Made by a program: the position numbers and the translations under genes. Below are positions 44,000-54,940 of a stretch of DNA of 64,000 bases, piece after piece; position 1 is the stretch's first letter, and each line of letters opens with the position of its first letter. The notes under the pieces were generated by a model. It was not told the origin of the DNA. It made no database searches and worked only from the letters and a program-made list of their open reading frames with translations. The DNA lies in the NCBI GenBank assembly GCA_012931725.1, contig WHSA01000808.1, positions 62,001 through 126,000 on the forward strand, read 5' to 3'. Source of the stretch: Litsea cubeba. Its lineage: Eukaryota; Streptophyta; Magnoliopsida; Laurales; Lauraceae.

Positions 44000-45811
44000 T
44001 GTTGGAAATAGGGTGGGCCTCTAGGATAGGTTTCAAAAACTTTTGACCCACTTGACGCAGGGATCAACTATCCATAAGGCTATAAAACCCAATCCAAGAT
44101 CTATGTCCTCAATCTCAGCCATCATGATCAGTAAATACAATCTATCTAGAAGATAGAACCAGCAACATATAAGCTACAAATAAATCTACAACATGCAAGG
44201 AAGTAGATTATACCTTTGGAGCTCAGTTGTGCTCTAATGGAGGAGTTGCGTCTTTCTTTGATGATGAAACGCTTTCACTAATCAAATAGGGATCTCTTAA
44301 GACCTCTTGATCTTCCACGCTATGACCCGTATTAGATTCTCCTTTTCTCAAGAAGATGGTGGGATCTCCAAGAGAAAACTACTAGGAACTCTAGGGAGGA
44401 ACTAGAAAGAGAACTAGAAGAGGGAGAGGAGGAAGAGCATGTGCAACTATTGCACTAGGGAGGCTTGGGCGTGAATCCCAATGTGGATTTATGCATAGGA
44501 CGTCCAAGGCCTCTTCTCCTCTTATTTATAGCTTTTGCAAGCCCAACTTACTAATTTCCATTAGAAGTCTTACTTCCAAAAATTAGTAACTATCTCTTCT
44601 TAATTAAAATAGAAGTCTTACTTCCATTAATTAATAACTTACCATATCATAATTAGAAGTCTCACTTCAAATATGATTAGTAACTTTCCAATTCCTTTCT
44701 AATTAAAATAGAAGTCTCACTTCTACTAAAATTAGTAAGTCTACTATTACCACTATTAGAAGTCTCACTTCTACTAGAAATAGTAACTTTCCTTTTAGAG
44801 TTCAACTAGAATTAGATACTTTCTAATAATTGGGCTAGCGTGGGGACCACTAGGGATTCCTTAGAAAGCTGGCTCCAACTGGGACTCGCGACCCCACATC
44901 TCATGTGTAATCCGGGCCCACAGTTAATTGCAAATAACTCCACTATATAAATGCAATTGAACTCCAGTCTTAGGAATATTACATAGAAGACCCTAAACTT
45001 CCACATTACCACAAGTAGACCCCTCTATCAATATCCATGGATCAATTGGACCTGTCTTCCAAACTTGATCCATATCTTATTATCCTTGAGCCCCAATTAA
45101 TTATAATGATCATAGGTACCTTTCCAATTAACTCTTAATCGGAATGGGTGCGCACTTACCAATGATAAATCCATTAATTGGCAGAAGGGGATATTAGAGA
45201 TAGATTCCTTCTTGACTATTGAATGTTCCCACAGCTCTACTACCATGTACCCAAATCACCGAGGTGTTGACCTACAGTTGGCCTCACTCATTGGTGACTC
45301 AAAGCAAATGAATAGATAGAAACTTGAGTTCATTAATGTCTCAGGACTGAGAGCCTATTGCTAGGGAATTATGAGAGCAGACCTTAAAATAAAGACAGTG
45401 TTTATAAGGTGCTTCTCATGGTCCTTCAATACATCCAATGTACCAACACAATGATCCAGAATCTTCCATTCTGATGATCGAGACAAATCACACTATCTCA
45501 TAGTGATCAAAGTGCTGCAACCTTGTCAGTATGAGATGTCCAGTCTCATCACTGGTTGTGAAGATATTTAAGTATAAGATTCGTCACACATGTCTCCCGT
45601 ATGTGGATCTCATCCATACACATGTGTTACATCTAATATACTTGTGGACCCCGGTTCATCTCATGAACCATCATGTCATTCGTATTGGTTATATGCAAGT
45701 ATATAATAAATTACCATTCATCTCATGAAAGGAAAGCATGAATATACTGATAAATAAAGAAATTAATCAATTTATTATATCATCTACTGGATTGAGTCCA
45801 TAAAACTAACA
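44000..45811 (-). mobile_element. solo copia LTR inserted in the Tat 3' LTR
   Basis: 1812 bp from TGTTGGAAATAGGG to AAAACTAACA on the plus strand (sense is minus), with target duplication TCTTC at 43995-43999 and 45812-45816. It is the same family as the element at 45873 but carries extra sequence and more substitutions, including a fifth GAAGT...ACTTC repeat. Confidence 0.95.
44563..44771 (-). promoter_or_regulatory. five GAAGT-n-ACTTC repeats in U3
   Basis: AGAAGTCTYACTTC occurs at 44563, 44611, 44655, 44710 and 44758, spaced 44-55 bp. All lie upstream (sense) of the TATA at about 44523-44530. Each is an imperfect palindrome. The same motif lies in the matching place of the other three LTRs of the family. 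Confidence 0.7.
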
Positions 45812-45816
45812 TCTTC

Positions 45817-45872
45817 TTCCTCTCCTTCCATTGTTCCAGTTCACTCACTGACTTTGGCATCGGAGAGCCTTG
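45817..45872 (+). repeat. 3' LTR of Tat element 1, second part
   Basis: Continues the LTR after the solo copia insertion and matches 34785-34833. It ends at CCTTG, where the next copia LTR begins. Confidence 0.9.
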
Positions 45873-47641
45873 TGTTGGAAATAGGGTGGGCCTCTAGGAT
45901 AGGTTTCAAAAACTTTTGACCCACTTGACGCAGGGATCAACTATCCACAAGGCTATGAAATCCAATCCAAGATCTATGTCCTCAATCTCAGTCATCATGA
46001 TCAGTAAATACAATCTATCTAGAAGATAGAAACAGCAACTAACAAGCATCCATAATAATCTACAACATGCAAGGAAGTGGATTATACCTTTGGAGCTCGG
46101 CTGTGCTCTAATGGAGGAGTTGTGTCTTTCTTTGATGATGAAACGCTTTCACTAATCAAATAGGGATCTCCAAGACCTCTTGATCTTCCACGCTATGACC
46201 CGTATCAGATTCTCCTTTTCTCAAGAAGATGGTGGGATCTCCAAGAGAAAACTACTAGGAACTCTAGGGAGGAACTAGAAAGAGAACTAGAAGAGGGAGA
46301 GAAGGAAGAGCATGTGCAACTATTGCACTAGGGAGGCTTGGGCGTGAATCCCAATGTGGATTTATGCATATGACGTCCAAGGACTCCTCTCCTCTATTTA
46401 TAGCTTTTGCAAGTTGTCTCTTCTTTACTAATTACAATAGAAGTCTTACATCCATTAATTAGTAACTTACCATATCATAATTAGAAGTCTCACTTCAAAT
46501 ATGATTAGTAACTTTCCAATTCCTTTCTAATTAAAATAGAAGTCTCACTTCTACTAAAATTAGTAAGTCTACTATTACCACTATTAGAAGTCTCACTTCA
46601 AATAGAAATAGTAACTTTCCTTTTAGAGTTCAACTAGAATTAGATACTTTCTAATAATTGGGCTAGCATGGGGACCACTAGGGATTCCTTAGAAAGCTGG
46701 CTCCAACTGGGACTCGCGACCCCACATCTCATGTGTAATCCGGGCCCACAGTTAATTGCAAATAACTCCACTATATAAATGCAATTGAACTCCAGTCTTA
46801 GGAATATTACATAGAAGACCCTAAACTTCCACATTACCACAAGTAGACCCCTCTATCAATATCCATGGATCAATTGGACCTGTCTTCCAAACTTGATCCA
46901 TATCTTATTATCCTTGAGCCCCAATTAATTATAATGATCAATAGGTACCTTTCCAATTAACTCTTAATCGGAATGGGTGCGCACTTACCAATGATAAATC
47001 CATTAATTGGCACAAGGGGATATTAGAGATAGATTCCATCTTGACTATTGAATGTTCCCACAGCTCTACTACCACGTACCCAAATCACCGAGGTGTTGAC
47101 CTACAGTTGGCCTCACTCATTGGTGACTCAAAGCAAATGAATAGATAGAAACTTGAGTTCATTAATGTCTCAGGATTGAGAGCCTATTGCTAGGGAATTA
47201 TGAGAGCAGACCTTAAAATAAAGACAGTGTTTATAAGGTGCTTCTCATGGTCCTTCAATACATCCAATGTACCAGCACTATGATCCAGAATCTTCCATTC
47301 TGATGATCGAGACAAGTCACACTATCTCATAGTGATCAAAGTACTGCAACCTTGTCAGTATGAGATGTCCAGTCTCATCACTGGTTGTGAATATATTTTA
47401 AGTATAAGATTTGGCACACATGTCTCCCGTATGTGGATCTCATCCATACACATGTGTTACATCTAATATACTTGTGGACCCCGGTTCATCTCATGAACCA
47501 TCATGTCATTCGTATTGGTTATGTGCAAGTATATAATAAATCACCATTCATCTCATGAAAGGAAAGCATGAATATATGAATAAATAAAGAATTTAATCAA
47601 TTTATTATATCATCTACTGGATTGAGTCCATAAAACTAACA
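45873..47641 (-). repeat. 3' LTR of the copia element
   Basis: TGTTGGAAATAGGG to AAAACTAACA on the plus strand, four GAAGT-type U3 repeats (about 46440-46600) and a TATA (CTATAAATAG, minus) near 46394-46403. Confidence 0.95.
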
Positions 47642-50400
47642 ATCTCCCACTTGGGCTCAATGCCAGTTAGAGTTGCATCTCATGCACATCCCGTCTACTA
47701 ATAGCTCAAAGACTTTGGTAGTCAAAGGCTCAGTAAATGGATCTACTAGATTGTCTGCAGAGGCTATCTTGGTGATCGTACATCACCTCTCTGCATAATC
47801 TATCTGACCATGTATAATTTCCTCTGTACATACTTTTTGGCTCTTGGGTTATTTGGACTTAATGACTGCCCTGCTGTCATCACAGTAAACTGTGATTGGC
47901 TGTCCTGCCAAAAATACCACTCCAAGTTCCATAAGGAATCTTTTGAGTCAATCTGCTACCTTAGCTACTTCTCAAGCTGCTACAACATAAGCACATACTC
48001 AGAAGTTGATTTCCTGGAATCCTGATCTGACTAGAAGTCAGTATCTATGTAACCGACTGGTATTAACTCATCACTGCTATGACTCAACATGTGATCTCTA
48101 GTCCTTCTCAAGTATTCGAGAACACATCTTACAACAGTCAATGATAAAAACCTGTGCTAGACTGGTATTAGCTGACTAGGCCTATATACGTGATAGATAT
48201 CCGGTCTAGTACAAAGCATAGCTTACCGTATCAGAACCTTATCTATGTACACATTATTGGGATAAGCCTATCATCCTATTTTTCCAGTCTCAATGGAAAT
48301 TGATTCCTAGGATGTACCTGGCTTTTCCAAAGTCCTTTATTATCAAAAGTCTTAGCCAACCAAAACTTTTACTATTGACGATATCCCTATGTCACTCCAT
48401 AGGAGAAGGATGTCGTCGACATATAATATCAGAAAAAACTACCCTGCGTTCTTGACTTTTCATTTACACATGACTTATCCGGATTCTGATAAAAATCAAG
48501 TGACTTGATTTGCTTTAGTCAATACGGATGTTCCTGTTTCGGGATATCTGCATGAATCCATAAATGGACTTATGCAGCCTGCAAACTCTTCGCACTTGGT
48601 TATTAGCTATAGAACCATCTAGTTACATCATATAGATGTTTTCCTCAAGATTCCCATCGTGAGATGCTGTCTTGATATCCATTTGCCAAATCTCGTCACC
48701 GAGATGAACCGCAATGGATAAGAGTATCCGGATGGAACTCTTCCATCTGGCTCTCATTTTCTTTTGTAGACTCACTTGCACCCAATAGGTTTGCTATTGG
48801 CAGGCAAGCCCACAAGTATCCAGACCTGATTAGAGTACAAAGACTCCTCCTCAGCTTTCATAGCATCTAACCAACGTCCCAAAACTATGTCATTAACTGC
48901 TTTATCATAGTTACAGGGATCTTGTTCCGGTTACACCGGGATTGTCTTTTAAGACCTTCCCTAGACCGAGAACTTGTCAAGGGTCCTGACAATACTCCCA
49001 CTACGACAAGGCACTGGTGTAACTACTGGGTCAAGTATGGGCGGATTTTCTCAAAGTTTGGTTATTCTTGGATTTGGAATTGTTCTTTCTTCAATTTCTT
49101 CCAAGATAACCATTTCTAAAGATTTCCAGTTAATCTTATAATCTCCCTCCAGAAAACCGTATTGGTGCTACCAAGCACTTTCTGCTCTCTGGGATTATAG
49201 AGCAACCAACCTTTAGTTCCTTTTGGGATAGAATATAAACATATATACTTCCGACTTCGATTCCAACTAATCCGTCTTTATTCTTCAGCACGTGTGCCGG
49301 ACAACCCTGAAAACGTTGTAGACTAGGCTTTCGCCCCGTCCATAACTCCCTGGGAGTCTCAAGTATAGACTTAGATGGAACGAGGTTTAGTATATATATT
49401 TCCATTTCCATATCCCAAATATAGGTAATCCTAGAAACTCAATCATAGACTTGATCATATGTAAAAGAGTCTTGTTCCTTCTTTCTTCTACTCCGTTTTG
49501 TTGAGGCAAACCAGGAGCAGACTACTGGGATCAAATCCCAAAATCTGATAAGTATCCCATAAAATTAGTGGAGAGATATTCGCCTTATCGATCTTATCGA
49601 AGTGTATTTATACTTTTACCTAATTGCTTTTCCGCTTTCGCTTGAAACTCTTTGAACTATTCAAAAAATCTTGAACTTGCGGTGCATAAGGTATATGTAT
49701 CCATATCTCGAGTAATCATCGGTGAAAGTGATAAAATACTCATATCAATCTCTCACTCTAATATTATGAGTCCATACACATCAGTAAACACTAACTCCAA
49801 TAAATCTTTGGCCCGTCTGCCCTTAGATGAATAAGGGTCTTTTGGTCATTTTGCCTTCCAGACAGGATTTGCAGACAGGCATTGATTCTACCACCAATGA
49901 AGGCAAGATACCATCTTTCACTAGCCTGTCAATCCTGTTTAGGTTTATATGACCTAGCCTCTTAGGTGCCAAAGTTTGTTGGATTAGATGAAGGTGACTA
50001 ACTCTTTAATGATGGTCTATTATTAATATCAGCGTCATGTATCTCATACATTGTGGGAGTTAACAAATAAAAGCCATTGATTACCTTGTCAGAATATATA
50101 AGAGTACCGCTCCTCTTTAAGACGATTTAATTACCAAAAGTAACTGAATAACTCTTATTCATCATACTAGAAATTAAAATCCCGTCTTAAAATGGTACAT
50201 ATAATGTATCTGACAAAATCAACTTAATATCTGAAAATAACTAAGTTACTACTCCTACTGACACTGCTTCTGCCTTGGCTTCCGATCTCAGGTTAACACT
50301 GATTTCCCCGTCATTAATCCTCCTGATTACCTGTAACTCCTACAACATATTACTGATGTAATTAGTTGCACCGAAGTCTACAAACCAAGATTCTGAAGTA
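47642..50400 (-). pseudogene. copia pol remnant (protease, integrase, RT, RNase H), heavily decayed
   Basis: No long frame remains, but pieces are readable. The integrase tail at 49411-49136 shows LWTGRKPSLQRFQGCPAHVL. RT- and RNase H-like words are scattered through about 48900-47650, where the minus-strand order matches the intact copia copy at 62552-63958. The region is about 2.76 kb, shorter than a usual copia pol remainder, consistent with many small deletions. At its 3' end CAAGTGGGAGAT (minus, 47642-47653) is the polypurine tract next to the LTR. This contrasts with the intact gag and near-identical LTRs. Confidence 0.75.
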
Positions 50401-51303
50401 CTAGTTGAAAAAACTATCTTCAGAAATAAATGACTCAATCATACCTGAGGTCTTTTCCTTTGACAGAAATCGTGGACAATTCCTCCTCCAATGTCCTGTC
50501 ATACCACAGTGGAAACACTTTCCCTTTGCTCCCGTACCCTTGACCTTGGCTATACCACTAGTGGAACCATACTCCACCTTAGGACCTTTGATGACTGATT
50601 TCTTCTTGCTATCCCGATCTTTACCTTTCGGTTTGGACTTAGCAAATGACTTTTCTGTCATGAGGGCAGTTGGTCTTTTCTTCATGATTTCCTCAAACAC
50701 TACCAGCTGGCGAGACAGCTCAGCTATGGTCATTTCCAATTTACTATAATTGATCTCGAAATGTTTGAATGAGTCTGGTAGTGATTGAATGATCATGTGG
50801 ATCTGCGTTTTTGTATCAAACGTAGTCCCCAGTACATCTAACTCATTCAATGCCAACTTCATTTGTAACAAATGTTTTTGTACTGGGGTTCCCTCAGCCA
50901 TCTTTGTCTCCATCAGCACTTTTAGAGCAGCCTGCCTAGCAGGCCTAACCTGGTCTGCAAACATCTCCTCTAAGTTCGATATAATATCGTATGCTGACTT
51001 ATAGGATTGATGTTGTTCTTGCAAAACAGTAGACATGGATGCCTGAATAAAACATCTGGCTATCTCATTGTTTTTGGTCCACTTGGTGTAAAAGTTTTTC
51101 ACAATCTGTGGTGCATCAAGCTCAGGCTCAGGAAGGGGGGGTATTAGAAGGACATATTTGCAATTTGAAGATGTCAAGATAATATCCAGGTTCCTTTTCC
51201 AGTCTACATAATTGGATCCCATCAACTTGTTCTGGTTGAGGATGGTCGCAAGTGGATTGAAAGTATTTGAATTCATGCTGTATAAATAAAAGCACATAAC
51301 CAT
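50401..51303 (-). CDS. copia gag protein, intact
   Basis: A 300-codon frame; the likely true start is the second in-frame Met at 51276 (MNSNTFNPLATILNQNKL), which matches the usual start of copia gags. The N-terminal domain has GSNYVDWKRNLDIIL and the central part HLLQMKLALNELDVLG, both typical of plant copia gag (UBN2/DUF4219-type). A C-terminal CCHC zinc knuckle CFHCGMTGHWRRNC is complete. Gag forms the particle and binds element RNA. The frame ends at a stop at 50401, where a pol frame would normally continue; pol is degraded. The gene could still be expressed from the LTR promoter. Confidence 0.88.
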   Translation of the reverse strand: MVMCFYLYSMNSNTFNPLATILNQNKLMGSNYVDWKRNLDIILTSSNCKYVLLIPPLPEPELDAPQIVKNFYTKWTKNNEIARCFIQASMSTVLQEQHQSYKSAYDIISNLEEMFADQVRPARQAALKVLMETKMAEGTPVQKHLLQMKLALNELDVLGTTFDTKTQIHMIIQSLPDSFKHFEINYSKLEMTIAELSRQLVVFEEIMKKRPTALMTEKSFAKSKPKGKDRDSKKKSVIKGPKVEYGSTSGIAKVKGTGAKGKCFHCGMTGHWRRNCPRFLSKEKTSGMIESFISEDSFFN

Positions 51304-53102
51304 ACATTCAATGAAAGAATATAAATGACATTAGGGTTTAGTATTCTACCAAATTCATATGGGAATCCTCATAAGCACTGAATTTAGAATACATCGGAAT
51401 CCCAATCCCTTAGAGCATGCCTCCTTGGGGAGTGCAAATGCCCAATAGATTGGTGCGGATCAAAGTCGTCAAAATTAAGATTAAGACTAATTATCCTTGA
51501 TCCCCAATCATTCACTATCATCTAGGTATCTCATACCAAATAATGTATGACTCCCGATTATCTTTGGTTTCTAAAATACATGAGGCAAATCCTAGGGGAT
51601 ACTACATCATTATTTTAGTTAAGTGTGACCCACCAACTAGCATTGAATGATAACCGTTGTGAGCAGCTCCTCCTAGGGGAGTAAGCCCCCACCCCGTCTC
51701 ACCAACACTATCCATAGGAGATCCATATCTAGTAACCAGACAAGTAAAAGCCCTCCGAAGGAACGGCCACACTCTTGGTGGCGCGAGGCTAATACTTTCC
51801 TTACAATGGACCTATGGTGGAAAACCATGGGGATTAAATGCCCCGCTCCCACTTAATATTTTAAAATTGAGGATTTCCTTTTAAGGTATTAGGGCCCACA
51901 TATATAAATATATGAATCATCAAATCATCTCATGATGTGATTTAATATTGGTTCCAAGTCAAGTTATTTTAAGGAAAATCCAGTTTCTTAAATTAGTGTT
52001 ACCAATGTGTCCATCTCATGGGACATCAACACTAATTAGAACTCTTTCCAAAAATTAATTTGATTTGACCAATATTATTAACTTGCTATGTTTGGATCAG
52101 ATTTGGAAACATTCTAAATAAAGCATTCAACTATAAATAGAAAACGCTAAAATTAGAAACTAGTCCTCTCCTCCACATGGCTCATGCGGAATAGACTTCT
52201 TGGACTTCTAGACTTTCCAAAAATTTGGATTCCTCAAACACTTTGGGAAACTCCAAAACTCCTTTGGCAATCTTCAAACTCTTTTGATTAGGAGTCCAAC
52301 TTCACTTTCCTTCTTAGTCTCGGACATCGCCAGAATTTACAAATTTAGAAAATTACATAAATTCCTATGTCTCTACGATGAGACTTACATGGTAATCTAT
52401 TAATGGAAATAAAAAGCTCATAGGGAATTTCACCATGCCTTGCCCTAAACCGGGAAAACAAGGAAACCATGATGCCCTTTACAACTTGCCAAAAATAAAC
52501 ATTCAACCATAAAAGAAAGTAAAAGACTTGTGGGCCATATGGAGAGGGCATGATAACCTGCATGTTAGTATCTCATACTAGTAAAGCAACTCACAAAGTC
52601 GGGTTATCAAACAATAATGGAAAGACAGGATGCCAAATATTGCCACTACTATGATTCATGCCCCCTACGCAGAGGGGGTCCGGGGGTGTCCTGCCAGAGG
52701 GCTCGGTCGACCTGCCAGAGGGCTCGGTCGACCTGCCAGAGGGCTCGGTCGACCGGCCTCAGTGTCTTCGGTCGACCTGCCAGAGGGCTCGGTCGACCGG
52801 CCTCAGTGTCTTCGGTCGACCTGCCAGAGGGCTCGGTCGACCTGCCTAGCGGAAATCTGCAAGTTGAGTTTTTGTATTTCGTGTCCAACCATCTCCAAAA
52901 CTCTTCTGAAGATTTCCAATGGCTTCCTACCATCATTCCATCATTGTTAGACCCTTTTGTGACTATCCAAACATGGACTTACTAATTATCCAAGCAAAAC
53001 CATCAAAACTGATCCATACATAGCCCTTGATCTATCCTCTTCGCATCTCATGTAAAGATTAGATCAAGCTTACTGATCTAACATGATAAGAGATGAGGTA
53101 AG
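51304..53102 (-). other. long 5' leader of the copia element
   Basis: About 1.8 kb lie between the primer site and gag, unusually long for copia. No coding domain was seen. It contains the GGTCGACC array at 52705-52842. The short frames overlapping that array are translations of the repeat. Confidence 0.65.
52705..52842. repeat. GGTCGACC palindrome array in the copia leader
   Basis: Seven perfect octamers GGTCGACC start at 52705, 52726, 52747, 52770, 52791, 52814 and 52835, so steps are 21, 21, 23, 21, 23 and 21 bp. Two spacer types alternate: TGCCAGAGGGCTC (13 bp) and GGCCTCAGTGTCTTC (15 bp). Confidence 0.93.
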
Positions 53103-53114
53103 GCTCTGATACCA
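53103..53114 (-). other. tRNA-Met primer-binding site of the copia element
   Basis: TGGTATCAGAGC on the minus strand, 2 bp from the end of the 5' LTR: the standard initiator tRNA-Met primer site of plant copia elements. Confidence 0.92.
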
Positions 53115-53116
53115 AT

Positions 53117-54885
53117 TGTTGGAAATAGGGTGGGCCTCTAGGATAGGTTTCAAAAACTTTTGACCCACTTGACGCAGGGATCAACTATCCATAAGGCTAT
53201 GAAATCCAATCCAAGATCTATGTCCTCAATCTCAGTCATCATGATCAATAAATACAATCTATCTAGAAGATAGAAAAAACAACTAACAAGCATCCATAAT
53301 AATCTACAACATGCAAGGAAGTGGATTATACCTTTGGAGCTCGGCTGTGCTCTAATGGAGGAGTTGTGTCTTTCTTTGATGATGAAACGCTTTCACTAAT
53401 CAAATAGGGATCTCCAAGACCTCTTGATCTTCCACGCTATGACCCGTATCAGATTCTCCTTTTCTCAAGAAGATGGTGGGATCTCCAAGAGAAAACTACT
53501 AGGAACTCTAGGGAGGAACTAGAAAGAGAACTAGAAGAGGGAGAGAAGGAAGAGCATGTGCAACTATTGCACTAGGGAGGCTTGGGCGTGAATCCCAATG
53601 TGGATTTATGCATATGACGTCCAAGGCCTCCTCTCCTCTATTTATAGCTTTTGCAAGTTGTCTCTTCTTTACTAATTACAATAGAAGTCGTACATCCATT
53701 AATTAGTAACTTACCATATCATAATTAGAAGTCTCACTTCAAATATGATTAGTAACTTTCCAATTCCTTTCTAATTAAAATAGAAGTCTCACTTCTACTA
53801 AAATTAGTAAGTCTACTATTACCACTATTAGAAGTCTCACTTCAAATAGAAATAGTAACTTTCCTTTTAGAGTTCAACTAGAATTAGATACTTTCTAATA
53901 ATTGGGCTAGCGTGGGGACCACTAGGGATTCCTTAGAAAGCTGGCTCCAACTGGGACTCGCGACCCCACATCTCATGTGTAATCCGGGCCCACAGTTAAT
54001 TGCAAATAACTCCACTATATAAATGCAATTGAACTCCAGTCTTAGGAATATTACATAGAAGACCCTAAACTTCCACATTACCACAAGTAGACCCCTCTAT
54101 CAATATCCATGGATCAATTGGACCTGTCTTCCAAACTTGATCCATATCTTATTATCCTTGAGCCCCAATTAATTATAATGATCAATAGGTACCTTTCCAA
54201 TTAACTCTTAATCGGAATGGGTGCGCACTTACCAATGATAAATCCATTAATTGGCACAAGGGGATATTAGAGATAGATTCCATCTTGACTATTGAATGTT
54301 CCCACAGCTCTACTACCACGTACCCAAATCACCGAGGTGTTGACCTACAGTTGGCCTCACTCATTGGTGACTCAAAGCAAATGAATAGATAGAAACTTGA
54401 GTTCATTAATGTCTCAGGATTGAGAGCCTATTGCTAGGGAATTATGAGAGCAGACCTTAAAATAAAGACAGTGTTTATAAGGTGCTTCTCATGGTCCTTC
54501 AATACATCCAATGTACCAGCACTATGATCCAGAATCTTCCATTCTGATGATCGAGACAAGTCACACTATCTCATAGTGATCAAAGTACTGCAACCTTGTC
54601 AGTATGAGATGTCCAGTCTCATCACTGGTTGTGAATATATTTTAAGTATAAGATTTGGCACACATGTCTCCCGTATGTGGATCTCATCCATACACATGTG
54701 TTACATCTAATATACTTGTGGACCCCGGTTCATCTCATGAACCATCATGTCATTCGTATTGGTTATGTGCAAGTATATAATAAATCACCATTCATCTCAT
54801 GAAAGGAAAGCATGAATATATGAATAAATAAAGAATTTAATCAATTTATTATATCATCTACTGGATTGAGTCCATAAAACTAACA
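53117..54885 (-). repeat. 5' LTR of the copia element (shared with a truncated second copy)
   Basis: 1769 bp, nearly identical to 45873-47641. The TATA (CTATAAATAG on the minus strand) is near 53637-53646. Beyond its outer end lies copia internal sequence, so the same LTR also acts as the 3' LTR of a truncated copy. Confidence 0.95.
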
Positions 54886-54938
54886 ATCTCCCACTTGGGC
54901 TCAATGCCAGTTAGAGTTGCATCTCATGCACATCCCGT
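54886..54938 (-). mobile_element. 53-bp stub of copia internal 3' end
   Basis: Identical in order to 47642-47694 (polypurine tract and the adjoining RNase H end), then switches abruptly to Tat gag sequence. It marks a recombination or deletion breakpoint. Confidence 0.9.
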
Positions 54939-54940
54939 TT

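Larger units (their letters stand above)
34094..45872 (+). mobile_element. Tat-lineage Ty3/gypsy element 1 (deletion derivative, nested insertions)
   Basis: The order is 5' LTR (34094-34967), tRNA primer site, gag remnant, RNase H/integrase ORF, 59-bp repeat array, antisense gene, then the 3' LTR starting at 43310. The 3' LTR is split by a solo copia LTR (44000-45811) and resumes at 45817-45872, where a second copia element begins. The last part of the 3' LTR (equivalent to 34834-34967) is missing. The first and second LTRs are very similar (for example 34094-34500 against 43310-43710), so the element is not old. Gag's C-terminal half, protease and RT are deleted. Confidence 0.92.
45873..54885 (-). 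mobile_element. Ty1/copia element with two 1769-bp LTRs
   Basis: The 3' LTR (45873-47641) and 5' LTR (53117-54885) have the same length and are nearly identical, which implies a recent insertion. On the minus strand the order is 5' LTR, primer site, long leader with a palindrome array, intact gag (51303-50401), decayed pol (50400-47658), polypurine tract and 3' LTR. The left flank is CCTTG inside the Tat LTR. The expected duplicate of CCTTG on the right is absent; instead copia internal sequence follows at 54886-54938, so the element is part of a recombined LTR-internal-LTR-internal structure. Confidence 0.93.

Noticed and set aside
52705..52842. CRISPR-like repeat-spacer pattern
   Set aside because: The spacers are only two alternating sequences, the repeats are 8 bp, and the context is a plant copia element; a CRISPR array is excluded.
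52617..52985. Overlapping plus- and minus-strand ORFs with repeated RARSTCQ / RALWQVD units
   Set aside because: They are translations of the GGTCGACC array in all frames, with no flanking coding features.
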